Origin: Fusobacterium ulcerans
Lineage (GTDB): Bacteria > Fusobacteriota > Fusobacteriia > Fusobacteriales > Fusobacteriaceae
Direction of reading: 5' to 3'
Assembly: GCF_003019675.1 (NCBI RefSeq)
Contig: NZ_CP028105.1
Span: 2,558,282-2,622,281 of the forward strand
Length of the DNA: 64,000 nucleotides
How positions within the stretch are numbered: the first letter of the stretch is position 1; every line of letters starts with the position of its first letter. Shown here piece after piece: positions 16,351 to 25,858 of this stretch. The notes under the pieces are model-generated. The model saw only the letters and a list, made by a program, of their open reading frames with translations, searched no databases and was not told where the DNA came from. Made by a program: the position numbers and the translations under genes.

Positions 16351-18063
16351 GTGCTTATCATAGATAGAGAGATAGCAAAAATTTTTGAAAATACAATAAA
16401 GAAACTATATAGTGAAAAGGAAACAAAAAAAGTAGAAGTATCTGTTGCTACAAATGAAAAATTTGGAGATTTCCAGACAAATTTTGCAATGATGAATTCT
16501 AAAATAATAGGTAAAAATCCAAGAGTTATAGCTCAAGAGGTTCTTGATAATCTTGAAGAAAATAATGTTATTGAAAAATTAGAAATAGCAGGACCTGGAT
16601 TTATCAATATATTTTTAAAAAGCGAGTATCTTGGAGAGCTTTTAAAAAAATCAAGAACAGAAGAATATGATTTTTCTTTCTTGAATAGAGAGGGAGATGT
16701 AATAATAGATTACTCTTCGCCAAATATAGCTAAAAGAATGCATATAGGGCATCTAAGATCAACAATAATAGGAGATTCGATCAGAAGAATCTACAAATAT
16801 CTAGGTTATCATATAGTAGCTGATAATCATATAGGAGACTGGGGAACACAGTTTGGGAAACTTATCATTGGATACAGAAGATGGCTGAATAAAGAAGCTT
16901 ATAAAGAAAATCCTATTGAAGAGTTAGAAAGAGTTTATGTAGAGTTTTCTAAGCTGTCTGAAACTGAGCCAGAACTTGAAGAGGAAGCAAGACTTGAATT
17001 AAAGAAACTTCAAGATGGAGATGCTGAAAACTTTGCTCTTTGGAAAGAATTTATAAAAGTATCATTAGATGAGTATGATAAACTTTATAAAAGATTGGGT
17101 GTTCATTTTGATACATACTATGGAGAATCTTTTTACCACCCTATAATGCAGGGAGTAGTAGAGGAACTTGTAGAAAAAAAATTGGCTGTAGAAGATGATG
17201 GAGCTAAAGTTGTATTCTTTCCAGAAGAAGACAATCTTTTCCCATGTATAGTACAAAAGAAAGATGGAGCTTTTCTTTATTCAACATCTGATATAGCTAC
17301 TATCAAATTCAGAAGAGAAACTTATAACATAAATAAACTTATATATCTTACTGATGAAAGACAACAGGATCACTTCAAGCAGTTCTTCAGAATAACAGAT
17401 ATGCTTGGATGGAATGTAGAGAAACATCACATCTGGTTTGGGATAATGAGATTTGCTGATGGAGTATTCTCAACTAGAAAAGGAAATGTAATAAGACTTG
17501 AGCAGCTTCTAGATGAAGGAAAGAAAAGAGCTTATGAAATAGTACAGGAGAAAAATCCTAGTTTGTCTGAAGAAGAAAAGGATAAAATAGCAGAAATAGT
17601 TGGAGTAGGGGCAATAAAATATGCCGACCTTTCTCAAAACAGACAAAGTCCTATTATATTTGAATGGGATAAAATTCTGACTTTTGAAGGAAATACCGCT
17701 CCTTATCTTCAGTATTCTTATGCAAGAATCCAATCTATATTAAGAAAAGCTGAAAGTGAAGGAAAAAATGTAGATTACAGTAAAGAAATAAAAATAGAAG
17801 ATAAACTAGAAAGAGCATTAGCTGATCATATAACAGCATTTCCAATGGCTGTGCTAAAAGCTTCTGAAACATTTAAGCCAAATATAATTGCAGATTATTT
17901 ATTTGAGCTTTCTAAGAAATTTAATAGTTTCTACAACAGCTGTCCAATATTAAATCAGGAAGATGAGATTTTATATTCAAGAGCACTTATAGCTAAGATA
18001 ACAGGAGAAACTATTAAGGATGGATTATCTCTGCTTGGAATAAAAACTCTGGATAGAATGTAA
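16351..18063 (+). CDS. argS: Arginyl-tRNA synthetase
   Basis: This 570-residue class I synthetase charges tRNA-Arg. It has the N-terminal Add-1 domain (about 1-105), the catalytic HIGH-type motif SPNIAKRMHIGHLRS, the DNHIGDWGTQFGKL segment, and the KMSKS-equivalent region FSTRKGNVIRLEQL (the Lys-containing motif is degenerate in ArgRS, as usual). The C-terminal anticodon-binding helical domain (DALR) follows from about residue 455, with YLQYSYARIQSIL. The start is GTG 16351 with GAGGTGG upstream. It is transcribed after the terminator of the 6S-like RNA. Confidence 0.96.
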   Translation: MLIIDREIAKIFENTIKKLYSEKETKKVEVSVATNEKFGDFQTNFAMMNSKIIGKNPRVIAQEVLDNLEENNVIEKLEIAGPGFINIFLKSEYLGELLKKSRTEEYDFSFLNREGDVIIDYSSPNIAKRMHIGHLRSTIIGDSIRRIYKYLGYHIVADNHIGDWGTQFGKLIIGYRRWLNKEAYKENPIEELERVYVEFSKLSETEPELEEEARLELKKLQDGDAENFALWKEFIKVSLDEYDKLYKRLGVHFDTYYGESFYHPIMQGVVEELVEKKLAVEDDGAKVVFFPEEDNLFPCIVQKKDGAFLYSTSDIATIKFRRETYNINKLIYLTDERQQDHFKQFFRITDMLGWNVEKHHIWFGIMRFADGVFSTRKGNVIRLEQLLDEGKKRAYEIVQEKNPSLSEEEKDKIAEIVGVGAIKYADLSQNRQSPIIFEWDKILTFEGNTAPYLQYSYARIQSILRKAESEGKNVDYSKEIKIEDKLERALADHITAFPMAVLKASETFKPNIIADYLFELSKKFNSFYNSCPILNQEDEILYSRALIAKITGETIKDGLSLLGIKTLDRM

Positions 18064-18120
18064 GTGAAATTTAATTTATTTTCTTACTTTAAAGAAGATA
18101 AATGTTTTAAAAGAAAATGA

Positions 18121-18154
18121 AATGGCTTAGAAATAAAATCTAAGTCATTTTTTT
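18121..18154 (+). terminator. Terminator after argS
   Basis: AATGGCTTAGA (18121-18131) pairs with TCTAAGTCATT (18139-18149), with G-U pairing in the stem, and runs into seven T residues. Confidence 0.85.
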
Positions 18155-18184
18155 GTACCATCAAAAGAAAAAAATGGTTAAAAA

Positions 18185-18213
18185 TGTAAAGAATGTTGTT
18201 TTTGTGATATAAT
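18185..18213 (+). promoter_or_regulatory. Promoter of rapZ operon
   Basis: TGTAAA (18185-18190) and an extended -10 TGATATAAT (18205-18213) have a 17-bp spacer, giving an 80-nt leader before rapZ. Confidence 0.6.
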
Positions 18214-18295
18214 AAGGATAGAAAAAGAATTATTTAGTACAAAAAAGTTAAGTTTTAAGGAATGAAAAATATCAAATAAAAAGCATGGTGAAGTT

Positions 18296-19150
18296 ATGGG
18301 GAAAAATAAGATAGTAATAGTAAGTGGATTAAGCGGAGCAGGAAAAACTACTGCATTGAATACAATGGAAGATATGGGTTATTATGTTGTAGATAATCTT
18401 CCTTGTGAAGTAGGAAATTTTTTTATTAACACTTCTATTGAAAAATTAGGATTAGGAATAGATATTCGTTCATTTAAAAAAGTAGATGAATTTTTTCAGC
18501 TTTTACTTGAAATGAAAAAAGCAGAGATAGACTATTCACTTATTTTTATTGAAGCTTCTGAAGAGATAATACTTAACAGATATAATCTGACTAGAAGAAG
18601 ACATCCATTGGAAGCTGACACTCTTTTAGAAAGTGTTCAAAGAGAAAGAGAGATAATGTTTCCTATAAGAGAGGCTGCAACTGGAATAATAGACACAAGT
18701 TATATAAAACCTAAAGAGCTGTCAGAAAGAGTAAGAGAAATACTCATGGTAGATGGAGAAACAAAAGATATAAATATTCATGTACAGTCATTTGGTTTTA
18801 AATACGGGATTCCCATTGACCTTGACCTTCTTTTTGATGTAAGATTCCTTCCTAACCCCTACTATGTAGAAGAATTAAAAGAAAAAACTGGAGAAGATAA
18901 AGCGGTGTCTTCTTATGTAATGGGATATGATGTATCTCAGGAATTTGCTTCAAGACTTTTGGATTTGATGGAATTTCTTATCCCTAATTATATAAAAGAA
19001 GGGAAGAAACACTTAACTATCGGTATAGGATGCAGCGGCGGTAAACATCGTTCAGTAACTTTAGCTTCACTTTTATACAGAGAGCTTTCTAAAAAGGATA
19101 AACTGAATGTATATATTAGCCATAGAGAGAAAGAGAGAGGAAATTGGTAG
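18296..19150 (+). CDS. rapZ: RNase adapter / nucleotide-binding protein RapZ (YvcJ)
   Basis: This 284-residue P-loop protein has Walker A GLSGAGKTT at residues 11-19 and the conserved YYVVDNLP and RRRHPLE segments. The C-terminal domain includes FGFKYGIP, DVRFLPNPYY and the IGCSGGKHRSV loop. In E. coli RapZ steers RNase E to the GlmZ small RNA; the Bacillus homologue YvcJ hydrolyses GTP and affects competence. The role in fusobacteria is unknown. It overlaps the uvrC start by 7 bp, so the two are translationally coupled. Confidence 0.95.
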   Translation: MGKNKIVIVSGLSGAGKTTALNTMEDMGYYVVDNLPCEVGNFFINTSIEKLGLGIDIRSFKKVDEFFQLLLEMKKAEIDYSLIFIEASEEIILNRYNLTRRRHPLEADTLLESVQREREIMFPIREAATGIIDTSYIKPKELSERVREILMVDGETKDINIHVQSFGFKYGIPIDLDLLFDVRFLPNPYYVEELKEKTGEDKAVSSYVMGYDVSQEFASRLLDLMEFLIPNYIKEGKKHLTIGIGCSGGKHRSVTLASLLYRELSKKDKLNVYISHREKERGNW

Positions 19151-20934
19151 AAAGTAAAATAGATATCAAAAAAATAGATATACCTGAAAATCCAGGAGTA
19201 TATCTAATGAAAAAAAATGGCAAGATAATCTATGTAGGAAAAGCTAAAAACTTAAAAAACAGAGTATCTTCATATTTTAACAGAGAGCATGAAAGTGAAA
19301 AAACTAAAGAACTGGTAAAAAATATAGAAGATATAGAATTTATTATATGCAATAGTGAAATAGATGCTTTTGTCCTTGAAAATAATCTTATAAAAAAGTA
19401 CAGCCCTAAATATAATATAGCTTTAAAAGATGAGAAGACATATCCCTATATAAAAATCAGCAGAGAAACATTTCCAAATATCAAGATGATCAGAACAACA
19501 AGAGCTCTTGATAATAAAACAGGAATGTATTTTGGTCCATATCCTCAGGGAGGATGGAATCTGAAAAAAAATATTGTAAAGATATTTAAAATCAGAGACT
19601 GCAACAGAGATATGAATAAAGTATATGCAAGACCATGCCTTAAATATTTTATGAAGATGTGTCCTGGTCCTTGTACTTACAAAAATATAAAAGAAGAGTA
19701 TAATGAGCTTGTAGAAGGGGCTAAGCAGCTTTTAAAAGGACAGGGAAGAAGCGTAATAGAGGAATTAAAAAAGAAAATGGAAAAAGCTTCTGAAGATATG
19801 AAGTTTGAAGAAGCCATAATGTACAGAGAGCAGATAAAAGAAATAGAAAATACTGTAAATAATCAAATAACTGAATATGGAAAAGAATTGGATGAGGATA
19901 TTTTCAATATAAAAGAAGAAAATAACAGAGTATTCATCTGTGTATTAAATGTGAGAGATGGTAAAATTTTAGGAAAAATCTCGACAAATATAGATTTAAA
20001 AGATAAAATATATGAGAACATACTTGAAGTAGTTGTGATGGCATTTTATAATAAACATCCAATACCTCAAAATATAGTGTTTTCAAGTGAATATGAAAAT
20101 GAGAGCAGCAGAGTGCTTGAAGCTTTAAAAAAGGATAAAAATAAAAAAATAGAATTCTTTTTTCCAAAGATAAAAAGCAGAAGAAAAGAACTTTTAGAAA
20201 TGGGAGAGCTCAATCTAATAAGAGATATAGAAAATCATTACAGAAAAAAATCTGTTATTGAAGAGGGACTTTACAAGATATATACTACTTTATCTCTTAA
20301 AAGATATCCTAGAAAAATTGAATGCTTTGACATATCTAATATTCAGGGTAAAGATGCTGTAGCATCTATGAGTGTATCTGTGGAAGGAAAAGCTTCAAAA
20401 CAGGATTACAGAAAATTTAAGATCACATGTAAGGACACACCAGATGACTTTGCAATGATGAGAGAAGTAATAACAAGACGCTATGGAAAACTTCCAGAAA
20501 ATGAATTTCCAGATGTAATACTTATAGATGGAGGACTAGGGCAGATAAATGCTGCTGGGGAAGTTTTTAGAGAATTAGGTAAAGATGGTATATCTGATCT
20601 TCTCAGTTTAGCAAAAAGAGATGAAGAGGTATATAAATATGGAGAAAATATACCATATGTTTTCTCAAAAGATCAGGAAGCATTAAAAATATTTCAAAGA
20701 GTGAGAGATGAAGCACATAGATTTGGTATAACATACCATAGAAAACTTAGAAGCAAGAGAGTGCTGTCTTCTGAACTGGATGAGGTAGAGGGTATAGGAG
20801 AAAAGAGAAAAGCAGTTCTTTTAAAAGAATTTGGCTCAGTATCAAAAATAGCAAAAGAAGATATAGAGTCTCTTTCAAGGTTTGTACCTAGAAATGTTGC
20901 AGAGAATATCTTAGAAAAATTAAGAAAAAAGTAA
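19144..20934 (+). CDS. uvrC: Excinuclease ABC subunit C
   Basis: UvrC makes both incisions in nucleotide excision repair. This 596-residue protein has the GIY-YIG nuclease domain (NPGVYLMKKNGKIIYVGKAK, residues 12-31), four cysteines around CLKYFMKMCPGPC, and the UvrB-binding UVR coiled coil (KFEEAIMYREQIKEIE). The RNase H-like 5' nuclease domain follows (ECFDISNIQGKDAVASM, later VILIDGGLGQINAA), and the tandem helix-hairpin-helix is at the end. The TTG start at 19144 overlaps rapZ and follows GAGAGG closely. Length is normal. Confidence 0.96.
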   Translation: MVESKIDIKKIDIPENPGVYLMKKNGKIIYVGKAKNLKNRVSSYFNREHESEKTKELVKNIEDIEFIICNSEIDAFVLENNLIKKYSPKYNIALKDEKTYPYIKISRETFPNIKMIRTTRALDNKTGMYFGPYPQGGWNLKKNIVKIFKIRDCNRDMNKVYARPCLKYFMKMCPGPCTYKNIKEEYNELVEGAKQLLKGQGRSVIEELKKKMEKASEDMKFEEAIMYREQIKEIENTVNNQITEYGKELDEDIFNIKEENNRVFICVLNVRDGKILGKISTNIDLKDKIYENILEVVVMAFYNKHPIPQNIVFSSEYENESSRVLEALKKDKNKKIEFFFPKIKSRRKELLEMGELNLIRDIENHYRKKSVIEEGLYKIYTTLSLKRYPRKIECFDISNIQGKDAVASMSVSVEGKASKQDYRKFKITCKDTPDDFAMMREVITRRYGKLPENEFPDVILIDGGLGQINAAGEVFRELGKDGISDLLSLAKRDEEVYKYGENIPYVFSKDQEALKIFQRVRDEAHRFGITYHRKLRSKRVLSSELDEVEGIGEKRKAVLLKEFGSVSKIAKEDIESLSRFVPRNVAENILEKLRKK

Positions 20935-20947
20935 ACTGGAGGAAATG

Positions 20948-21940
20948 ATGAAGAAAAATGCCTTTGTAGTATTTTTACTGACTATGCTGATGCTGACTGG
21001 ATGTCAGAAACTTGTTGCAAGGAGAGACGAAAGCCAGGTAGTAGAATTTGCAAACAAAATGCCAAAAGGAGAGTACACACTTAAAATTTACAGACTTGAT
21101 TATCCAGAAACACCTTCAGACAGGGATGCTTTTTATGAAAAATTCAGCGTTCTTATGTCAAAAATGGTAGCTCATAATAAAGATATAAACCTGATAATAC
21201 CTTTTGAGTTATACCAAGATATAAAAAATATAGGTAAAAGAGATGTTAGAGAGTCAGAAAAAGTTTATTATAAACCTGCTTCTGAATTAACTGAAGATGA
21301 AAAAGAATTTATAGATTCAAAAATAGATATAAGTTATCCAGAAAATGCAGGGATTTTTCAGGAATATTTAAATAAGCAGGTATATTACTGGTTAAATTAT
21401 CTGAAGAGAGGGAATGAATATAATTTTGGAAACTATTACACTGAACTTGATAAAATGAAACTAGTGGAAGAAATATTTGAAAATAGAAAGATGATTTCAA
21501 AGACTTTTGAACCAATTGAAAATGATTTTATTTTAGAAGTGAATAGTTCTAATATAGAGGAAGCTGGGAAAACTGGACTTCCATTATATACAGATGGTAC
21601 ATTTGAAAAAGAAGATAGTATTTTATCTCCAGTAATTATTTTGAAAAAAGCTATATGGGAAACTCTTATACCTGATAAAATAGTTTTAGCAGAAGGGATG
21701 ATTACTGAAAATGTAAAAGACTATGAATTTGGAGTGCGTGTTATAAATATTGCTGATCCGACATCACTTGTAGAAAACCTTGAAAATGAAGAAAAAGGGT
21801 TAAAAATAAAAGATTTGAAAAACTTTAAAATGGTAAAACCAAAAGAAGTAATTTTGAAGAAAGCAAGTGTTAGGGAAAATGAAAAAGGAAGAGATATCTT
21901 AAAGATTGAAAATGAGGAAACTCAATGGAGGATCAATTAA
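20948..21940 (+). CDS. Hypothetical lipoprotein
   Basis: The protein begins with a type II signal peptide: two lysines, a hydrophobic core, and a lipobox LTGC with the acylated cysteine at residue 19. The remaining 310 residues are hydrophilic, Glu/Lys-rich and match no family I recognise. ATG 20948 is preferred over the ATG three bases earlier because GGAGGA needs the extra spacing. Its stop overlaps the start of the phosphatase gene (TAATG), indicating coupled translation, so the lipoprotein may work with or report to that phosphatase (inference). It should sit in the periplasmic face of the inner membrane or in the outer membrane. Confidence 0.72.
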   Translation: MKKNAFVVFLLTMLMLTGCQKLVARRDESQVVEFANKMPKGEYTLKIYRLDYPETPSDRDAFYEKFSVLMSKMVAHNKDINLIIPFELYQDIKNIGKRDVRESEKVYYKPASELTEDEKEFIDSKIDISYPENAGIFQEYLNKQVYYWLNYLKRGNEYNFGNYYTELDKMKLVEEIFENRKMISKTFEPIENDFILEVNSSNIEEAGKTGLPLYTDGTFEKEDSILSPVIILKKAIWETLIPDKIVLAEGMITENVKDYEFGVRVINIADPTSLVENLENEEKGLKIKDLKNFKMVKPKEVILKKASVRENEKGRDILKIENEETQWRIN

Positions 21941-23454
21941 TGTTATATATATTTTTTCTGATTCTGTTATTAATTTTATTTTTTTATGTTTTAAAAAGAC
22001 AGGAGAAGGAACATTTTGGAGATATAATTAGGATACTTACAAGTCTTAGAGCTAAGAAAGATATAGAAGACATCCCAGATATACTTAAAGATGAATATAC
22101 AGAAACGTTGAACAAAATAATCAAGCAGGAACTGGAGTTGGAAAACTCCATAGAAGAACTGAGAGAATATAGAAAAGAACTGGAAGTTACATATGATGCA
22201 CTTGTAACAAAATCAACTCAGCTGGAATACAGTAATCATATACTTGAAAGAAGGGTTGAAAATCTATCTAATTTAAACTCTCTTTCCAGAGCAGTATTAT
22301 CTATATTAGAAGTTGATAAAATTATAAATATAATTTTGGATGCATATTTTGTGCTCACAGGAGCAAAGAGAATATCTCTTTACCTTTGGGAAAACGGCAA
22401 ACTGAAAAATAAAAGAATAAAAGGTGCTATAAAATTCAGAGGGGAAGTTTCCTATCCAGAGGAGATATTAAAGGAATATACAAGAAATGATTTTAAGAAG
22501 ATATATGAAGAACTGTCAGTAGGATTTGCAGTACAAAAGGATGAAGTAGTTGTTATTTCTCCTTTGGTAGTAAAAGGAAAAGAACTGGGAGTTATTTATG
22601 TGATTGAAGATAAAAATAAACTTATTGACTTAGATGAAGAAACTATATCTGCTCTTGTAATACAGGTTTCCATAGCAATAAACAATGCTCAGATATATGC
22701 AGACCTTATTGTTAAAGAAAGAATGTCAAATGAATTGGAAGTTGCAGCAAGAATCCAAAAGAAAATACTTCCAGAAGATATAGATGAAGTTTTTGGATTG
22801 GAAATCGCAAACTATTTTGAACCTGCAAAAGAAATTGGTGGAGATTATTATGATTATACTATTCTTGATGATGATAATTTCTCTATAACAATAGCAGATG
22901 TCAGTGGTAAAGGAGTTCCAGCTGCCTTTTTGATGGCTTTAGGAAGATCTGTATTGAAAACAGTAACAATAACAGGAGATACAGGACCAGCTGAAAACTT
23001 AAATGAATTGAATAGAATTATATATCCTGATATAACAGAGGATATGTTTATTACAATGATGCATAGTAAATATAATAAAAATACAAAAACCTTGCATTAT
23101 TCAAATGCTGGACACAATCCTCTGGTAGTATATAGAGCAGAGACTGATACTGTTGAGCTTCATACAGTAAAAGGTGTAGCAATTGGATTTTTGAATGATT
23201 ATAAATACAAGCAGGGTGAAATCAAACTTGGCAAAGGAGATATAGTAATCTTCTACACAGATGGAATAAATGAAACAGAGAATAAAAATAAAGATATGTT
23301 TGGTATAAATAAACTTAAAGAAGTAGTTTATCAAAACAAATTAAAGAGACCTGAAGAGATAAAAACAGCTATACTGGAAGAATTGAATAAATTCAGAGGA
23401 GATTATGAACAGGTAGATGACTTGACATTTGTTATACTTAAAAGCAATCTTTAA
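21940..23454 (+). CDS. SpoIIE/RsbU-type serine phosphatase with GAF domain
   Basis: This 504-residue signalling protein has an N-terminal membrane anchor (residues 2-16), a coiled coil (about 50-115), a GAF-like sensor domain (about 115-265), and a C-terminal PP2C-type phosphatase. The phosphatase is marked by RIQKKILPEDI, EIGGDYYDY, IADVSGKGVPAAFLMAL, FYTDGINE and QVDDLTF, so the metal-binding aspartates are present. RsbU-like enzymes dephosphorylate an anti-anti-sigma factor, but no such partner is in the window. ATG 21940 has GGAGG 8 nt upstream; the earlier ATG at 21925 is inside that site. It is coupled to the upstream lipoprotein. Confidence 0.9.
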   Translation: MLYIFFLILLLILFFYVLKRQEKEHFGDIIRILTSLRAKKDIEDIPDILKDEYTETLNKIIKQELELENSIEELREYRKELEVTYDALVTKSTQLEYSNHILERRVENLSNLNSLSRAVLSILEVDKIINIILDAYFVLTGAKRISLYLWENGKLKNKRIKGAIKFRGEVSYPEEILKEYTRNDFKKIYEELSVGFAVQKDEVVVISPLVVKGKELGVIYVIEDKNKLIDLDEETISALVIQVSIAINNAQIYADLIVKERMSNELEVAARIQKKILPEDIDEVFGLEIANYFEPAKEIGGDYYDYTILDDDNFSITIADVSGKGVPAAFLMALGRSVLKTVTITGDTGPAENLNELNRIIYPDITEDMFITMMHSKYNKNTKTLHYSNAGHNPLVVYRAETDTVELHTVKGVAIGFLNDYKYKQGEIKLGKGDIVIFYTDGINETENKNKDMFGINKLKEVVYQNKLKRPEEIKTAILEELNKFRGDYEQVDDLTFVILKSNL

Positions 23455-23468
23455 GAAAGGTGAGGAAA

Positions 23469-24377
23469 TTGGCAGAAAGAGTTAGCATAGGAGGGCAGGC
23501 AGTTATTGAGGGTGTAATGATGAGAAGCCCTGAATGGCTGGCAACAGCAGTAAGAAAACCCTCAGGAGAAATAGTATATAAGAAAATCAAAGTAGGCGGA
23601 AAAAGAAATAAGCTTGCAAAGATACCATTTGTCAGAGGAGCAGTGACTCTTTTTGATGCATTGGTACTTGGGATAAAGGAGCTTACATTTTCTGCAAACC
23701 AGTCAGAAGAGGAAGAAGAAAAGCAGCTTTCACAAAAAGAAGCAGTAATGACAACAATAGTATCATTGGGATTAGGGATAGGGTTATTTGTAGTTTTTCC
23801 ATCTCTTATCAGCAGTTTTGTTTTTGCAGATAATAGAATATATTCTAATTTATTAGAAGCAGTATTGAGACTTGCATTTTTTGTCTTTTATATATGGATA
23901 ATATCATTTTCAAAAGATGTAAAAAGAGTCTATGAATATCATGGAGCAGAACATAAATCTATTTATGCTTATGAAAATCAAATGGATCTTACACCAGAAA
24001 ATGCAAAAGGATTTACAACACTTCATCCTAGATGTGGAACAAGTTTTCTATTAATAGTAATGCTCATATCAATTATAGTATTTTCATGTATGGATTTTAT
24101 ACTACCAGTTCCAGCAAATGGAATAGAAAAAGTAATAACAAAAGTAGTATTGAGAGTAATATTAATGCCTCTTATAGCTGGGATATCTTATGAAATACAG
24201 AGATATAGCAGCAATCATTTAGATAAAATATGGGTAAGAGCACTAGCATTTCCAGGATTATCTTTACAAAGAATAACAACAAAAGAACCAGACCTGTTGC
24301 AATTAGAAGTTGCGATTGTAGCAATAAAGGCCGCTTTAGGTGAAAAAGTGGAAAATGCTACTGAAATTGAAGGTTAA
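23469..24377 (+). CDS. DUF1385 family membrane protein (YqhQ type)
   Basis: This 302-residue protein matches the YqhQ family. The hallmarks are IGGQAVIEGVMMRSPEW at the N-terminus, FVRGAVTLFDAL, the central YEYHGAEHKSIYAYE, and LHPRCGTSFLLIV. There are about four membrane segments (near residues 95-115, 135-155, 195-215 and 230-250). Its biochemical function is unknown. I favour the TTG at 23469, as the in-frame GTG at 23460 is part of the Shine-Dalgarno AGGTGAGG. It is 14 bp after the phosphatase gene and ends the rapZ-uvrC-lipoprotein-phosphatase run. Confidence 0.9.
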   Translation: MAERVSIGGQAVIEGVMMRSPEWLATAVRKPSGEIVYKKIKVGGKRNKLAKIPFVRGAVTLFDALVLGIKELTFSANQSEEEEEKQLSQKEAVMTTIVSLGLGIGLFVVFPSLISSFVFADNRIYSNLLEAVLRLAFFVFYIWIISFSKDVKRVYEYHGAEHKSIYAYENQMDLTPENAKGFTTLHPRCGTSFLLIVMLISIIVFSCMDFILPVPANGIEKVITKVVLRVILMPLIAGISYEIQRYSSNHLDKIWVRALAFPGLSLQRITTKEPDLLQLEVAIVAIKAALGEKVENATEIEG

Positions 24378-24392
24378 ATTAGAGAAAAAATA

Positions 24393-24421
24393 TTGTTATT
24401 CTTTAGATGGTATGATATAAT
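24393..24421 (+). promoter_or_regulatory. Promoter of the Rrf2 regulator gene
   Basis: TTGTTA (24393-24398) lies 17 bp from an extended -10 TGATATAAT (24413-24421). Confidence 0.7.
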
Positions 24422-24483
24422 TGTGAGGTATAGTGTGCAAAAATCAGTATATAAATTTACTTATAGAAACATAGGAGACTGAA

Positions 24484-24894
24484 ATGAGACTGAAAAATGA
24501 AATTGAATACGTATTTAGAATACTATTGTATTTAACAATAAATGGGGATAATAGAATTATTTCTTCAAATGAAATTTCAGAGAAAGAGGAAATTCCTCAT
24601 TTATTCAGCCTAAGAATACTTAAAAAATTAGAAAAAGCTGATTTGGTTTTAATTTTTAAAGGAGCTAAGGGTGGGTATAAACTAAAAAAAGACAGCAGCG
24701 AAATAACTTTAAAAGATGCAATCGAATCAATTGAAGGAAATATCTGCATCAAAGATTGTTTGGAATCGCCAGAGAGTTGCACTTTAAGAAAAGGTAACTG
24801 TGGGGTGCATAGAATATTGAAAGATATAGAATCACAATTTATATCTAGATTACAAGATGTAAACTTCAGAGATTTAGCTGATGGAAAATATTAA
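24484..24894 (+). CDS. Rrf2-family transcriptional regulator with Fe-S type cysteines
   Basis: This 136-residue winged-helix regulator begins with the typical Rrf2 N-terminus and recognition helix (SLRILKKLEKADLV), then FKGAKGGYKL. It has four cysteines at residues 88, 92, 99 and 106, in the place where IscR and NsrR bind an iron-sulfur cluster. It could therefore sense iron-sulfur status, nitric oxide or redox state. No iron-sulfur assembly genes are beside it, so its targets lie elsewhere. It has its own promoter and terminator and is monocistronic. Confidence 0.92.
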   Translation: MRLKNEIEYVFRILLYLTINGDNRIISSNEISEKEEIPHLFSLRILKKLEKADLVLIFKGAKGGYKLKKDSSEITLKDAIESIEGNICIKDCLESPESCTLRKGNCGVHRILKDIESQFISRLQDVNFRDLADGKY

Positions 24895-24912
24895 TAAAAA
24901 ATAGGAAATAAA

Positions 24913-24941
24913 GGCTGACTATATTTAGTCAGCCTTATTTT
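24913..24941 (+). terminator. Terminator after the Rrf2 gene
   Basis: GGCTGACT (24913-24920) and AGTCAGCC (24927-24934) form a perfect 8-bp stem with a 6-nt loop, followed by TTATTTT. Confidence 0.88.
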
Positions 24942-24959
24942 ACATTAGGAGATATATAA

Positions 24960-25688
24960 ATGAGAAAAGGAAAATTAATTTATGAAATAGGAATAGACAA
25001 AAGAGGAAAATTTGTAGAGAGGCCTAATAGATTTGTGGCAGATGTAAAATTGGAAGATAATAGTGTGGTGACATGCCATGTACATGATTCAGGGAGGATA
25101 AGAGAGCTTCTTTTTACAGATAACAGTATAGGTATAAAAAAAGCTAAAGAGGGAAGTATAAGAAAAACTCAATGGGATGTAATATCAGCTCTTTCAGATG
25201 ATAAAGAAGATATTTTGATAAATTCATCTTATCATAGATATATATCAGAAAAATTTTTAAGAGATGAGAAATTATCTCCCTTTGGAAAATATAGTAATAT
25301 AAAAGCTGAAGTAAAATATGGAGACAGCCGTATAGATTATCTTATAGAAAAAGATGATAAAAAAATCTGGGTGGAAGTAAAAGGAGTCTCTCTTTCACTG
25401 AATAAAAAAGCAATGTTTCCAGATGCACCTAGTACGAGAGCTCAAAAGCACTTAAAAGAGCTGATGAAAATAAAAGAGAGTGGAGACAGGGCTGCTGTAC
25501 TGCTTCTTGTATTTAGAGAATCAGATACCTTCAGACCTAAATGGGAAACTGATCCAAAATTTTCAGAATTATTTTATGAAGCTATTGAAAAAGGAGTAGA
25601 AGTATATCCAGTTCAATTTTTCTTAAAAGATGGAAACATAATGTATGAGGATAAAGAGATAAAAATATTATCAAAAGAAGAAAGATAA
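24960..25688 (+). CDS. sfsA: SfsA family DNA/RNA-binding putative nuclease
   Basis: This 242-residue protein has an N-terminal OB-like domain (FVERPNRFVADVKL, CHVHDSGRIRELL) and a C-terminal nuclease-like domain (DSRIDYLIE, WVEVKGVSL, FPDAPSTRAQKHLKEL). The D...ExK pattern (DYLIE then EVKGV) is that of PD-(D/E)XK nucleases. E. coli SfsA was named for sugar fermentation stimulation and binds DNA; its cellular role is unsettled. AGGAG precedes ATG 24960. It lies right after the Rrf2 terminator and appears monocistronic. Confidence 0.95.
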   Translation: MRKGKLIYEIGIDKRGKFVERPNRFVADVKLEDNSVVTCHVHDSGRIRELLFTDNSIGIKKAKEGSIRKTQWDVISALSDDKEDILINSSYHRYISEKFLRDEKLSPFGKYSNIKAEVKYGDSRIDYLIEKDDKKIWVEVKGVSLSLNKKAMFPDAPSTRAQKHLKELMKIKESGDRAAVLLLVFRESDTFRPKWETDPKFSELFYEAIEKGVEVYPVQFFLKDGNIMYEDKEIKILSKEER

Positions 25689-25758
25689 TTTGATGATGCC
25701 AGACAGAAAAAGTTAAATTAAAAAGTAGAAAAAGGGAATATTTAAATAATTAATAAAG

Positions 25759-25800
25759 CAAGAAAAATGTAAAAAATATTTTACAGCAATGTTTTTCTTG
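25759..25800 (+). terminator. Nested inverted repeat after sfsA, possible terminator
   Basis: Outer arms CAAGAAAAA (25759-25767) and TTTTTCTTG (25792-25800) enclose a perfect inner repeat TGTAAAA-AATA-TTTTACA (25768-25785) and a 6-nt bulge. The T run after it is poor, so it may instead be a protein-binding site upstream of the next gene. Confidence 0.45.
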
Positions 25801-25858
25801 ATTTAATCTCTTAAAAGGGGTATAGTTAAAGTAAGATGTAAAGTAGGAGGTATCTTTA

